Shown: positions 51,809-60,988, numbered from the stretch's first letter. The stretch: 64,000 nt of DNA from Mesorhizobium neociceri (GCF_013520985.1 NZ_JACDTY010000007.1:186001-250000), one strand, 5' to 3'. The notes: generated by a model from the sequence alone, not told the origin. Program-made: numbers and translations.

Positions 51809-53425
51809 ATGCAGACCTATGACTTCATCATCGTCGGCTCCGGCTCGGCCGGCTCGGTTCTGGCCGACAAGCTGTCGGCTTCCGGCCGTCACTCCGTGCT
51901 GGTGCTGGAGGCCGGCGGCACCGACCGTCGCTTTTACGTGCAGATGCCGCTCGGTTACGGCAAGACCTTCTTCGATCCGGCGGTCAACTGGAACTACAAG
52001 CCCGAGCCGGATCCAGGCCTCGCCGGCAACGTCGACCACTGGCCGCGCGGCAAGCTGCTCGGCGGCTCCAGCTCGATCAACGCCATGGTCTGGATCCGGG
52101 GCGCGCGCGAAGACTTTGACGACTGGCGCGATGCCGGCAATCCCGGCTGGGGCTATGACGAACTGTTGCCGGGCTTCAAGGCGCTCGAGGACAATGAGGC
52201 CGGCGCCGACAGATGGCGCGGCACCGGCGGGCCGATGCACATCACCGACACGACGAACGCCGTTCATCCGCTGACCAAGCGCTATCTCGCCGCCGGGCAG
52301 CAGGCCGGCCTGCCGCTCAACCCGGACTTCAATGGCGCTGCCCAAGAGGGTGTCGGCGTCTATCAGATCTCGACCAAGGGTGGACGCCGCATGTCGGCAG
52401 CGCGCGCGTTCCTGCGCCCGGCGATGAAGCGAGGCAATGTCCGCGTCGAGACGAATGCGCTGGCGAGCAAAATTCTATTCGAAGGCAAGCGCGCCGTTGG
52501 CATCGAGTATTTGCAGAACGGCGAGACGAAGACGGCGCGCGCCGGCCGCGAAATCATCCTGTCCGCCGGCTCGATCAACTCGCCGCAGCTGCTGCAGCTG
52601 TCCGGCGTCGGCCCCGCAACACTGCTCAAGGGGCTTGGGATTCCGGTCGTCCATGCCAATGAAAATGTCGGCGCGCATCTGCAGGACCATGTCGGTATCA
52701 ACTACACGTTCAAGGGCAAGGTGCCGACGCTCAACCAGATCCTGCGGCCCTGGTGGGGCAAGCTCTTGGTCGGCATGCAGTACATCCTGACCCGCTCCGG
52801 GCCGCTGTCGCTGTCGATGAACCATGGCGGCGGTTTCTTCCGCACCGACCCGGCGTTCTCGCGCCCCAACATGCAGCTTTATTTCCAGGCCTTCTCGACT
52901 GTCATCCCGAAGAGTGGCGAGAGGCCGATCCTGACGCCGGATCCGTGGCCGGGCTTTTCGATCGGCCTGTCCAATTGCCGCCCATCGAGCCGCGGCGAAA
53001 TCATGATCCGCTCCAGCAATCCGCTGGACTATCCCAAGATCGTCGCCAACGCCTATTCCACCAATGCCGATGTCGACGAGATGCTGGCGGCGGTAAAATT
53101 CGTGCGCAAGATCGCCTCTATGCCTGCCATGGCCGAGATCATCGCCGAAGAAGTCCTGCCCGGCCCATCGATCCAATCGGATGCCGACCTGATCACGGAT
53201 TTCAGGAAACGCTCGGGCACCGTCTATCACCCGGTCTCGACCTGCCGCATGGGGCCCGATGCCAGGAGCGCGGTCGTCGACCCGCGCCTGAAAGTGCACG
53301 GGCTCGAAGGCTTGCGCGTCATCGACGCCTCGATCTTTCCCGCCAACATCACCGGCAACACCAACGCCGCCTCCGTCATGACCGGATGGAAGGGCGCCGA
53401 ACTGGTTCTGGAGGACCAAAAATGA
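51809..53425 (+). CDS. GMC family FAD oxidoreductase (choline/alcohol dehydrogenase type)
   Basis: This 538-residue flavoprotein oxidises an alcohol group. It shows the FAD motif IIVGSGSAGSVLADKLS, GMC signature 1 (RGKLLGGSSSINAMVWIRG), signature 2 (GSINSPQLLQLSGVGP), and C-terminal catalytic His-Asn in TVYHPVSTCRMG and ANITGNTNAASVMTG. ATG 51809 starts directly at the FAD motif. Its stop overlaps the next gene's ATG by 4 bp. It forms a three-gene operon with an enolase-superfamily protein and a dehydrogenase, suggesting breakdown of a sugar-like or polyol compound. Confidence 0.9.
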   Translation: MQTYDFIIVGSGSAGSVLADKLSASGRHSVLVLEAGGTDRRFYVQMPLGYGKTFFDPAVNWNYKPEPDPGLAGNVDHWPRGKLLGGSSSINAMVWIRGAREDFDDWRDAGNPGWGYDELLPGFKALEDNEAGADRWRGTGGPMHITDTTNAVHPLTKRYLAAGQQAGLPLNPDFNGAAQEGVGVYQISTKGGRRMSAARAFLRPAMKRGNVRVETNALASKILFEGKRAVGIEYLQNGETKTARAGREIILSAGSINSPQLLQLSGVGPATLLKGLGIPVVHANENVGAHLQDHVGINYTFKGKVPTLNQILRPWWGKLLVGMQYILTRSGPLSLSMNHGGGFFRTDPAFSRPNMQLYFQAFSTVIPKSGERPILTPDPWPGFSIGLSNCRPSSRGEIMIRSSNPLDYPKIVANAYSTNADVDEMLAAVKFVRKIASMPAMAEIIAEEVLPGPSIQSDADLITDFRKRSGTVYHPVSTCRMGPDARSAVVDPRLKVHGLEGLRVIDASIFPANITGNTNAASVMTGWKGAELVLEDQK

Positions 53426-54636
53426 AGATCACCGACGTCAAGACCTGGGTTGTCGGCAATCCGCCGCCCGGCATCGGCGGCAAATATTTCATCTTCGTCA
53501 AGCTGATCACCGATGGCGGCGTCGTCGGTTACGGCGAGGCCTACAACGCCACCTTCTCGGCGCACACGACCGCGAAGATGGTCGAGGACATGGCCGAGCG
53601 CTACCTGATCGGCCGCGACCCGCACGACATCGAAAACTTCTTCCGCCGCGCCTATTCCTCAGGCTTTACCCAGCGCCCCGACGTATCCGGCATGGGCTGC
53701 TTCTCGGCGCTGGAAATGGCCTGCTGGGACATTATCGGCAAGGAAGCCGACAAGCCGGTCTACAAACTGCTCGGCGGCCAGGTGCACGAAACGCTGCGCT
53801 CCTACACCTATCTCTATCCGCACACCGGCAGCGTCCATTCCGAGGACGCGCCGGACGGCCGGAACGTCTACAACGACCCCGAGCTGGCAGCCGCCTGCGC
53901 GCTCGAATATGTCGAGCAGGGGTTTACCGCCGTCAAGCTCGACCCGGCCGGCCCTTACACGGCCTTTGACGGTCACCAGCCGCGCCTCGTCGACATCGAT
54001 GTCTCCACCCGCATGATCAAGGCGATCCGCGAAGCTGTCGGCACCCGCGCCGACATCCTGTTCGGCACGCATGGCCAGTTCACCGCTTCCGGTGCGCTGC
54101 GCATGGCGCGCGCCATCGAGCCCTATGATCCGCTGTGGTTCGAAGAACCAGTGCCGCCTGATATGCCGGAAGTGATGGCGCAGGTGGCGCGTGGCACGTC
54201 GATACCGATCGCTACCGGCGAGCGGTTGACGACGAAATCCGAATTCGCCCGCGTCATCGAGAACCGCGCCGCGACCATCCTGCAGCCGGACCTCGGCCGC
54301 TCCGGCGGCATTCTGGAAACCAAGAAGATCGCGGCGATGGCCGAGGCCTATCACATCCAGATCGCGCCGCATTGCTATTGCGGCCCGATCGTCGGCGCCG
54401 CCAACATCCAGCTGGCGGTGACGCTGCCCAACTTCCTCATCCTGGAATCGCTGAAGCAGTGGGACGGCTTCCACGCCACGCTGTTGAAGAAGAAGATCGA
54501 GTGGCAGGACGGCGACGTCATCCCGTCGAAGGAGCCCGGCCTCGGCGTCGAGCTCAACGAGGCGGTCTGCGACGCGCACCCCTACACCGGCAAGGATTTG
54601 CATCTGCAGATGATGCAGACGCCGCTGATGCCGTGA
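53422..54636 (+). CDS. Mandelate racemase/muconate lactonizing enzyme family protein
   Basis: This 404-residue enolase-superfamily protein probably dehydrates or epimerises a sugar acid. Typical segments are VKLITDGGVVGYGEAYN, SALEMACWDIIGKEADKPVYKLLGG, FTAVKLDPAGPY, FEEPVPPDMPEVMAQVA, IATGERLTTKSEF and APHCYCGPIVGAANIQLA. Metal ligands Glu in WFEEP and Glu in TGER are kept, but the first ligand position reads GTHGQ where Asp is usual. The ATG overlaps the GMC stop, and the next gene's GTG overlaps its own stop, so translation is coupled. Confidence 0.88.
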   Translation: MKITDVKTWVVGNPPPGIGGKYFIFVKLITDGGVVGYGEAYNATFSAHTTAKMVEDMAERYLIGRDPHDIENFFRRAYSSGFTQRPDVSGMGCFSALEMACWDIIGKEADKPVYKLLGGQVHETLRSYTYLYPHTGSVHSEDAPDGRNVYNDPELAAACALEYVEQGFTAVKLDPAGPYTAFDGHQPRLVDIDVSTRMIKAIREAVGTRADILFGTHGQFTASGALRMARAIEPYDPLWFEEPVPPDMPEVMAQVARGTSIPIATGERLTTKSEFARVIENRAATILQPDLGRSGGILETKKIAAMAEAYHIQIAPHCYCGPIVGAANIQLAVTLPNFLILESLKQWDGFHATLLKKKIEWQDGDVIPSKEPGLGVELNEAVCDAHPYTGKDLHLQMMQTPLMP

Positions 54637-55550
54637 GCGAGCGCTACGCCTTCATCGGCCTCGGCCATCTCGGCGGCAACCTTGCCGCCAGCCTTCTGCG
54701 CAACGGTTTTGCCGTTACCGTATTCGACCGTAACCCCACGGCCGTCGAGCGCCTCGTGGCGCTCGGCGCCACCGCCGCGAACAGCCCGGCTGAAGCGGTG
54801 GCAAAGGCCGGCAACGCCATCACGTGTCTGCTCTCGCCAAAGGTCAGCGAGGCGGTGCTGGCCGCCCCCCATGGATTGCTGGAAGGGCTACCCAAGGGCG
54901 GCACCTGGATCGAGATGTCGACGAATGGCCGCGACGAGATTCTGCGCCTTGCCGCCCTCGCCTCGGCCAAGGGCATCGAAACGCTTGAGTGCCCTGTCAC
55001 CGGTGGTGTGCACCTGGCGGCGGTCGGAAAAATCACCGCGCTGGTCGGCGGCGATGCAGCTCTCTATGAGCGGCACCGTCCGGCCATCGAAGCGATGTGC
55101 GCAAAGTCATTTCTGATGGGACCGCTCGGCTCGGCGGCGGTGATCAAGGTGATCACCAACATGCTGGCCTTCATCCATCTCGTCGCCGCCGGCGAGGCGC
55201 TGATGCTGGCCAAACAGGGCGGGCTGGATCTCGCCCAGTCCTACCACGCCATCGTCGCCTCTTCCGGCAACAGCTTCGTCCACGAGACCGAAAGCCAACT
55301 CATCCTCAACGGCTCCTACGACATCGGCTTCACCATGGACCTGGCGTTGAAGGACCTCGGGTTCGCGCTCACCATGGCCGAGCAATCCGGCGTGCCGCTC
55401 GATCTCGCCACGCGCGTCAACGCAATTTTCGAACAGGGCAAAGCGGCCTATGGCGGCGGCGCCTGGTCGACCCAGATCGTCAAATTGCTCGAGGAAGCCG
55501 TCGGCACCGACCTTCGCGCGCCCGGTTTCCCGGCCAAACTGGAGACCTAG
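54633..55550 (+). CDS. NAD(P)-dependent beta-hydroxyacid dehydrogenase
   Basis: This 305-residue enzyme resembles 3-hydroxyisobutyrate/tartronate semialdehyde dehydrogenases. It has the N-terminal Rossmann motif FIGLGHLGGNLAASLLRNGFAVTVFDRNP, the conserved CPVTGGVHLAAVGKITALVGG, and the catalytic Lys in GSAAVIKVITNMLAFI, then KDLGFALTMAEQSGVPL in the C-terminal helical domain. GTG 54633 overlaps the preceding stop. It would be the last step of the small catabolic operon; the substrate is unknown. Confidence 0.9.
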   Translation: MSERYAFIGLGHLGGNLAASLLRNGFAVTVFDRNPTAVERLVALGATAANSPAEAVAKAGNAITCLLSPKVSEAVLAAPHGLLEGLPKGGTWIEMSTNGRDEILRLAALASAKGIETLECPVTGGVHLAAVGKITALVGGDAALYERHRPAIEAMCAKSFLMGPLGSAAVIKVITNMLAFIHLVAAGEALMLAKQGGLDLAQSYHAIVASSGNSFVHETESQLILNGSYDIGFTMDLALKDLGFALTMAEQSGVPLDLATRVNAIFEQGKAAYGGGAWSTQIVKLLEEAVGTDLRAPGFPAKLET

Positions 55551-55695
55551 CCGGGTAATTTGTCCTGCGATTTCAGACTGCTAAACGGATCTGCGGATTC
55601 TCGATCGAAACAAGCTGAATCAATCTCGCAGCCGCTTGATTCAAAAGGTCAGCTCCGCTCAGATACCTTCACGCGTGATAGCCTGGGAAACAGAT

Positions 55696-56337
55696 ATGAA
55701 GAAGCTGACCTTGTTCGCATTTCTGGTCTTGTGTGGATTTGGCAACGCTTCCGCGGCTGCGGAAAGGCACGCACCTTCATCCGTCCTTCCGAAGGATTTG
55801 AGCAAACTGGAGGGGATGTACTGGTATAATACCAAGACCGACTTCTTTAACAACGGGAAGACGGAAAAGCACGACGCTACCGACGTCTTGGAATTGGTCC
55901 CATACGACATGGACTCAATGTATTTCCGGGCGTCGCTGCAATTTTCCAATGGTCATTCTTGCTCGATTTCCGGAATAGCGGAACGAGATCAGGGACGGCT
56001 TACCTACTATGATACGACCTACGGAAATGGGTGCGTTTTGCATGTCGTCCCGACGTCGACGAGCGTGACTTTGGACGACCCGACGAGCCAGTGCCGGGCA
56101 ATGAGTTGCGGAGCCAGAGGCCTTTACGGCTACGAGCAGTTCTCGCCGAAGCATAAGAAGAAAATCACCTACATGGCCAAATTGAAAAACTCCACCCAGT
56201 ATCAAGAAGCTGTGGTGGATTACGACAGACTGAAACTTGCCAAGGCGCGCGGAATTTCCCCTGAGTGGTCCAACGCCAAGGCTATGCTTGGAATTTACGC
56301 CTTTTGGGGAATCTCGAAGGTGTCAGGCAGGCCCTAA
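55696..56337 (+). CDS. Secreted unknown protein, N-terminal part of a frameshifted ankyrin-repeat gene
   Basis: This 213-residue frame has a signal peptide (MKKLTLFAFLVLCGFGNASAAA) and a domain I do not recognise with four cysteines (HSCSISG, GCVLHV, QCRAMSCGARG). It ends at TAA 56337 shortly after reading TTT TGG GGA. The next frame continues as an ankyrin repeat, in register only after a one-base shift at 56302-56309 (TTTTGGGG). GC content is lower than the surroundings. It is either a pseudogene or a sequence error; the intact product would be about 326 residues. Confidence 0.7.
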   Translation: MKKLTLFAFLVLCGFGNASAAAERHAPSSVLPKDLSKLEGMYWYNTKTDFFNNGKTEKHDATDVLELVPYDMDSMYFRASLQFSNGHSCSISGIAERDQGRLTYYDTTYGNGCVLHVVPTSTSVTLDDPTSQCRAMSCGARGLYGYEQFSPKHKKKITYMAKLKNSTQYQEAVVDYDRLKLAKARGISPEWSNAKAMLGIYAFWGISKVSGRP

Positions 56338-56675
56338 TACAGGGAGCCGATTTAGAATTCGACGGCAAGCAAGGTTGGGGCCCGGTATCGGGTGCCGGGT
56401 ACAGCCGGAACATAGCTATCACGCAGTTGCTGCTGGATCATGGCTTGAACGTCAACAAGACGGAAAACGGTAGAACGCTGCTGTCCCACGCTGTTTACAA
56501 TGGACCGGGACAGGCAGGCGGCGACCAGCAATTTGGCTATGTAAAATGGTTGCTCGGCAAAGGAGCGGACGCTAACATTCCCGACAGAGATGGGCTGAAG
56601 CCGGTTGATATAGCCATTAGATCAAAGGCTGATAGGCAAATCGTCGATTTGCTGGCCGCCAAGACCGAACCCTAA
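56265..56675 (+). CDS. Ankyrin-repeat C-terminal part of the frameshifted gene
   Basis: In this frame the product has ankyrin repeats: NLEGVRQALIQGADLEFDG, NIAITQLLLDHGLNVNKTENGRTLLSHAVYN, FGYVKWLLGKGADANIPDRDGLKPVDIAIRSKADRQIVDLL. The frame opens at a GTG at 56265, inside the preceding frame, with no convincing ribosome-binding site, so the repeats more likely belong to the same gene as the upstream signal-peptide part. They should mediate protein contacts. Confidence 0.6.
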   Translation: MVQRQGYAWNLRLLGNLEGVRQALIQGADLEFDGKQGWGPVSGAGYSRNIAITQLLLDHGLNVNKTENGRTLLSHAVYNGPGQAGGDQQFGYVKWLLGKGADANIPDRDGLKPVDIAIRSKADRQIVDLLAAKTEP

Positions 56676-56692
56676 TCGCTCAACGCCTTGAT

Positions 56693-57631
56693 TCAATATC
56701 TGAGCGTCAGCGCGCCCGGCAGGATCTCGAAGGTCGCGGGAATACGCCCCGGCGACTCGCCATCTATGTCGACCAGCGCGCAGTTCTTCTCGGCATCGCC
56801 GAGCGGTTCGACCACCACTTTCCTGCCGCGCAATATGGTGATGGCCGGATGATTGCGATGCCGTCCGCCGTAGAGCAGGCGGATGTCCCAGATCAGCTTG
56901 AGCTTGCCTGCCGCGCGCAGGATGACGATGTCGAACTGGCCGTCGGCGAGCTCGGCATCCGGCGCGATCATCATGCCGCCGCCGAAGAATTTGCCGTTGG
57001 CCACCGCCACCAGCGCCATGCGCGCCTCGACCGGTGCGCCGTCATCGACGGTGATCCGGACGTCCTGGAAACGGTAGCGGATGAACTCGACCACGGTGCG
57101 CCACAGGAACAGCGCCTTGGCTGACATCTTGCCCTTGCGCTTGTCGGCATTGACCGCGCGGTCGGTGGCGCCGGACAGGCCGAGGCTGGCGATGTTGATG
57201 AAGTGGCGGCTGGCCAGCGCACCATGATCGTCGATGTAGCAGATGCGCCCCGCATCGACATTGCGCGCCTTCGCCTCGGCGATCCGCTTCAGCACCGCAT
57301 CCACCTCTTTCGGCAGGCCGAGCCCGCGCGCGAAATCGATGCCGGTGCCGCAAGGCAGCAAGCCAAGCTCGGTTGTCCGGCCACTCTCGTCGAATGCCTG
57401 CAACAAGCCGTCCGCCACCTCGCTGGCGGTGCCGTCGCCGCCGGCCGCGATCACCAGATCGAAACCGCTGGCCGCGAGGTCGAGCGCCAGCCTTTCGGCG
57501 TCGCCCTCGGCCTGCGTCTCGCGCAGCTCGAAGTCGCCGAAATGCGTTTTCAGCGATGCGGCGACCTCCGGCCAATGCCGTTTCAGCCGGCCGCCGCCGG
57601 CAATCGGATTGAGCACCACCCCGACTTTCAA
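56693..57631 (-). CDS. Diacylglycerol kinase-like lipid kinase (YegS family)
   Basis: This 312-residue protein has the DAGK catalytic domain: VGVVLNPIAGGGRLKRHW at the N terminus, LVIAAGGDGTASEVADGLL (the GGDGT ATP loop), LPCGTGIDFARGLGLP and the C-terminal DGQFDIVILRAAGKLKLIW and VDIDGESPGRIPATFEILPGAL. It phosphorylates a lipid alcohol at the inner membrane. TTG 57631, preceded by GGGGAGG, is the start; the open frame runs on 68 codons upstream without coding character. Confidence 0.9.
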   Translation of the reverse strand: MKVGVVLNPIAGGGRLKRHWPEVAASLKTHFGDFELRETQAEGDAERLALDLAASGFDLVIAAGGDGTASEVADGLLQAFDESGRTTELGLLPCGTGIDFARGLGLPKEVDAVLKRIAEAKARNVDAGRICYIDDHGALASRHFINIASLGLSGATDRAVNADKRKGKMSAKALFLWRTVVEFIRYRFQDVRITVDDGAPVEARMALVAVANGKFFGGGMMIAPDAELADGQFDIVILRAAGKLKLIWDIRLLYGGRHRNHPAITILRGRKVVVEPLGDAEKNCALVDIDGESPGRIPATFEILPGALTLRY

Positions 57632-57835
57632 CGACGCCTCCCCAAAAGGACGGCGGGACGTGGTGGCCGCAAGTCCTTTGCCGGCATTGAAACCCGTGCA
57701 GACCGCCGGAGCAAGGGGCGCAGCCGATTGAAGTGTCAAAAAGCGGGAAGGCTGTCTAAAGCAGCAGCCGCAAGAATTCAGAGGTTCGCGGCAAACGATC
57801 CCCGATAATCCCGTTATCCACAGGCTCGCGCCCAT

Positions 57836-58330
57836 TCCCCAAAACCCTTACCCGGCGTAAGTTTAACCCATCTCAGGCGGCTACCGATCGCCACGCCGAA
57901 AGGCAAAGCGAAAAGGCGGATTTCCTGAGGCCCGTACGGCCCGAAGCGAGAGCAGGCTTGCCTGTTCGAGGGACGGATGCCGAGACCTACGGGGCCGCGG
58001 AAAGCGTGCGAACGCCAACGGCGGACCGATGCTGCCATGAAGGACGGCAAAAACCTTCGATGGCGCGCTGAGCGAAGCTCGCAAGGGTGGAGAACGGCGT
58101 GGTCTGGAACGGGCACTGCCCTCGGGTGGTGACTGGCAGGACCGTCAAAATCAAGGCCGGCATGGCGCGACGACTTTACGGAAGTTGCTGCCGCGACCGT
58201 GTCCTGATCTGACAGGGAGGCGCTGGGAGAAATCCCGGCGCCGACTGTCTTTGGGCCTCCGCCACACACACCAGCCGGGGCTGCAACCCTCGGTAAAATC
58301 GGCTAACGTCCAGTGTCGTTTGAAGGGGGA
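57836..58330. other. Intergenic region with a likely repeated noncoding element
   Basis: No gene is supported. The stretch 57880-58140 is rich in pieces such as GCCTGAGGCCCGTACGGCCCGAAGC and GCGGACCGATG that I recall recurring in mesorhizobial intergenic DNA and that are often miscalled as small hypothetical proteins. It contains overlapping open frames on both strands with no ribosome-binding site. Confidence 0.4.
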
Positions 58331-58411
58331 TACTTCATGACGCTGATCCGGAAGCCGGCCGCCACCTGCATTCCGCACCGACGCTGCTGTCCTGCCACGG
58401 CCTGACCGGCC

Positions 58412-59533
58412 ATGACCCTGCTCCGCTGGCTGAAGCGCATCGTCAAGACGATCCTCTGGCTGGTCGTCATTGTCGTGCTGGTCCCGATCGCCGGCCTCGC
58501 CTACGGCTTCCTGACCACATCGTCGCCGGAACCGCTTGCCGGCACCGGCGACAGCGCTCCACCAAAGGCGCTGGCTGACAAAGTCCGCGCCGAGATTGCG
58601 GGCTACCAGCGGCCGGAAACATCGACCTTCCTCGCCTACCCCGAATGGGCGACCGTCCATGCCGCGCGAGACTATGCCGGCTTTGTCGCCAAGGATCAGC
58701 CGAGCGGCTTCCCCTACTGGTCCTACATCGGCCAGTTTTGGCAGGACTATGCCACGATCCTGCGCGCCAGCTCTGCCAAGAAATTTGACTATACCGACCA
58801 GCAGATGCCGATGGTTATGGGCACCGGCTACACGCTCGGCTACGCGCTGCAGTGGGCCTATGAGAACACGGTCGGCCGCATCACCGAGGCCACCGCTGGC
58901 AAGCGCACTGCCACCGACATCTACCAGGCCAAAGCGGCGGCCGACTATGCCGGCTTTCTCGGTCAGTCATCATGGTACCAATTCCATTACGCCGAAAAGC
59001 GCGCCGAACTGTTTGCCGTACAGCCCTCACCCGGCGATGGAGCGGTGCGTAGCGGCGAGCGCAAGCTCGCCTTCGGCTTCGCCGACACGGTCAAGCAGGG
59101 CTCCGCGTGGCTGGTCGGCGAACTCGGCACGCCCTCCGACCCGGCCTCGCTCGACATCCATGTCTGGGCCAAGGGTCCGGTCGGCGAAGCGACGCGTGAA
59201 GAAGCCGATACTTTGCTGGAGCGCGACTTCGCCGCTGACGGTACCATCTTCATCACCAGGCGCGGTCAGCCGTTCACCGACATGATCCCCCGGCTGATCG
59301 ACAAAGGCGTGTCCTTTGTCGAGATCGGCGGCAATGACCAAATCATGATCACCATTCTGTCGGCGGCCGAGCTTGCGCCGCCCGAAGGCGCCCGCGCGCT
59401 GTTCAGCCAGCCGATCCCGGTCGATCCGGCCAACCGCCGCAGCGGGCTGATCGTCGCCGTGCGCAAGCTGCACCTTGTGCTGCCGGCGTTGCTGAAGGCC
59501 GGCGCCAGGCTGGAGCACGTCTACGACTACTGA
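58412..59533 (+). CDS. Membrane-anchored protein of unknown function
   Basis: This 373-residue protein has one N-terminal membrane anchor (ILWLVVIVVLVPIAGLAYGFL) and a large periplasmic region with many aromatic residues (FLAYPEWATVHAARDYAGF, PYWSYIGQFWQDYATIL, GTGYTLGYALQWAYENTVGRI, SSWYQFHYAEKRAELF). I do not recognise the family, though its regular composition and codon use mark it as real. The hairpin GGCCGGC/GCCGGCC after the stop (about 59556-59580) may help stabilise the 3' end but has no T-run. Confidence 0.75.
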   Translation: MTLLRWLKRIVKTILWLVVIVVLVPIAGLAYGFLTTSSPEPLAGTGDSAPPKALADKVRAEIAGYQRPETSTFLAYPEWATVHAARDYAGFVAKDQPSGFPYWSYIGQFWQDYATILRASSAKKFDYTDQQMPMVMGTGYTLGYALQWAYENTVGRITEATAGKRTATDIYQAKAAADYAGFLGQSSWYQFHYAEKRAELFAVQPSPGDGAVRSGERKLAFGFADTVKQGSAWLVGELGTPSDPASLDIHVWAKGPVGEATREEADTLLERDFAADGTIFITRRGQPFTDMIPRLIDKGVSFVEIGGNDQIMITILSAAELAPPEGARALFSQPIPVDPANRRSGLIVAVRKLHLVLPALLKAGARLEHVYDY

Positions 59534-59577
59534 AGCCGCGACGGCCGCACTGCGACGAGGCCGGCCTCCACGCCGGC

Positions 59578-60180
59578 CTACTGCTTTGGCCCGATGCCCG
59601 GGATCAAATTAAGGACGGAGTTTATGTATTCCGGCCGTACAGCGCCGCTGATGAGCGTGAAGGTGGCGAGCATGATGCTGGCCAGGGCTCCGTCATGCCA
59701 AGGCCTGAAGGCCAGCGCGTCGACGGCATAAGCCCAGAAGGGGAAAGCGAGCATCGACATGACGATGTTGGCGCCGGGAGCCTCCGCATTGTCGGCGGCA
59801 TCGCTCACCGATTTCAGGTACACCGGCGTCATTGCCAGCGCGATGAACAGCACGGCCCATGAAATGGTCCAGACGCTGATGCCGGCCATTTCAATCTTGT
59901 AGATGGCTGCCTGCACCTGGCCCGGAATATCCGTGGATTCTGCGGCCACCGCATCGGTCAACGCCTTGGCGGCTGGCTTCTCGACCGCATTGACGAGGAT
60001 CGAATTGACGAAGATGAAGAACGCCACGACCTCGGCGGGCACATATTTCGCCACCCGGTCGAGATAACCATCGCCGTCTTTCGAGTCTGTTTCGCCCTGA
60101 CCGTTCTGCCCGCCTTCGTCGTCTGCAACGCCCTCAAGATTGCCTTTCGACACCACCGCGGATCGGACAACTCTTCCCAT
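59578..60180 (-). CDS. Multi-pass membrane protein of unknown function
   Basis: This 200-residue protein has a polar N terminus of about 45 residues, the segment LDRVAKYVPAEVVAFFIFVNSILV, and three further hydrophobic helices (ISVWTISWAVLFIALAMTPVYL, ANIVMSMLAFPFWAYAVDAL, ASIMLATFTLISGAV). ATG 60180 follows GGAGGGG. I recognise the KYVPAEV...F pattern from uncharacterised bacterial membrane proteins only. Upstream sequence is AT-rich. Confidence 0.75.
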   Translation of the reverse strand: MGRVVRSAVVSKGNLEGVADDEGGQNGQGETDSKDGDGYLDRVAKYVPAEVVAFFIFVNSILVNAVEKPAAKALTDAVAAESTDIPGQVQAAIYKIEMAGISVWTISWAVLFIALAMTPVYLKSVSDAADNAEAPGANIVMSMLAFPFWAYAVDALAFRPWHDGALASIMLATFTLISGAVRPEYINSVLNLIPGIGPKQ

Positions 60181-60466
60181 GATAACCCCCTCCGATACTG
60201 TTGTATCACCCCATCAGTATTGTAGTAGAAAACCGCGCCAAGAAACAGTTGTCGTAGCCGTAGCCGGTAAGATTATTTTAGACTTCTTACAGAAAATACA
60301 CCATGGCCGACGCCCTATCTAATCCCGGGCGTTTCGAATCCACCTATAGTGAGCCATTTCCGAAAACCTGCCGCCGTGGTCGTTTCGCAATCATGGCCAA
60401 AATCCCGCCTTGTTCGCGCGCGATGGAAGGGGTGGCTGCCGGGGGGGCAATCCGAAGGACAAGACC

Positions 60467-60988
60467 GTGATCAAGACCGCCCTTGTCGCCATGACCATCG
60501 TCGGCTGCGACTGCGACGCCAAGCTTTGCGAATATATCGGCGAGACGCCGGCGAAGTGGACGACCATCGCCGACTGCGAAGCGGCGATGAAAAGTCAGAT
60601 GCTGCACCAGAAGAACTTCGACTATCCGCTGGTCTCCGGCATCTGCCGCACCAAGGGTTCGGCGCCCTCTTCGCAACTGGCGGCGACCGCATCCCGCCCG
60701 GAACTGAAGCCAGCCAGCCGGAGTGTTCAATCTGAAAGCCCATTGCCGCCGGAACTGAGCCATCGGCCGAGCGTTCCCGTCGGCTCGCCGACGACGGCCA
60801 TGGAAGCAGCAGCAGCCCGGCCCGTCGCCTACGAGCAAGTGGTCGATGGCGGAACCGGCGTGCTCTACCGCACCAGGAACGGCTATGCCGTGGTCAAGAC
60901 CGACCTCGGCCGTGCCGCATCGGCAACGGTCGGCATAGCCAAGCGATCCGCGAACTGGCTGGCAGGGCTCGTGCCGAGCGGGCTCTGA
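60467..60988 (+). CDS. Secreted or surface protein of unknown function with a Cys-rich start
   Basis: This 173-residue frame starts at GTG 60467 with AAGGAC upstream. The N-terminal 60 residues hold six cysteines (VGCDCDAKLCEYIGETPAKWTTIADCEAAM, SGICRTKG), a pattern also seen in small rhizobial periplasmic proteins, though the hydrophobic signal is weak. A Pro/Ser/Ala-rich linker and a C-terminal stretch with ATVGIAKRSANWLAGLVPSGL follow. Family and role are unknown. Confidence 0.6.
   Translation: MIKTALVAMTIVGCDCDAKLCEYIGETPAKWTTIADCEAAMKSQMLHQKNFDYPLVSGICRTKGSAPSSQLAATASRPELKPASRSVQSESPLPPELSHRPSVPVGSPTTAMEAAAARPVAYEQVVDGGTGVLYRTRNGYAVVKTDLGRAASATVGIAKRSANWLAGLVPSGL

Noticed and set aside
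56302-56309. Programmed frameshift at TTTTGGGG in the ankyrin gene
   Set aside because: The codon phase (TTT TGG GGA) does not fit a classical X-XXY-YYZ slip site and no downstream pseudoknot is obvious; mutation or sequence error is simpler.
57814-58269. Minus-strand 151-codon frame between the lipid kinase and the membrane protein gene
   Set aside because: Product resembles the spurious small proteins often called in mesorhizobial repeats; no ribosome-binding site.
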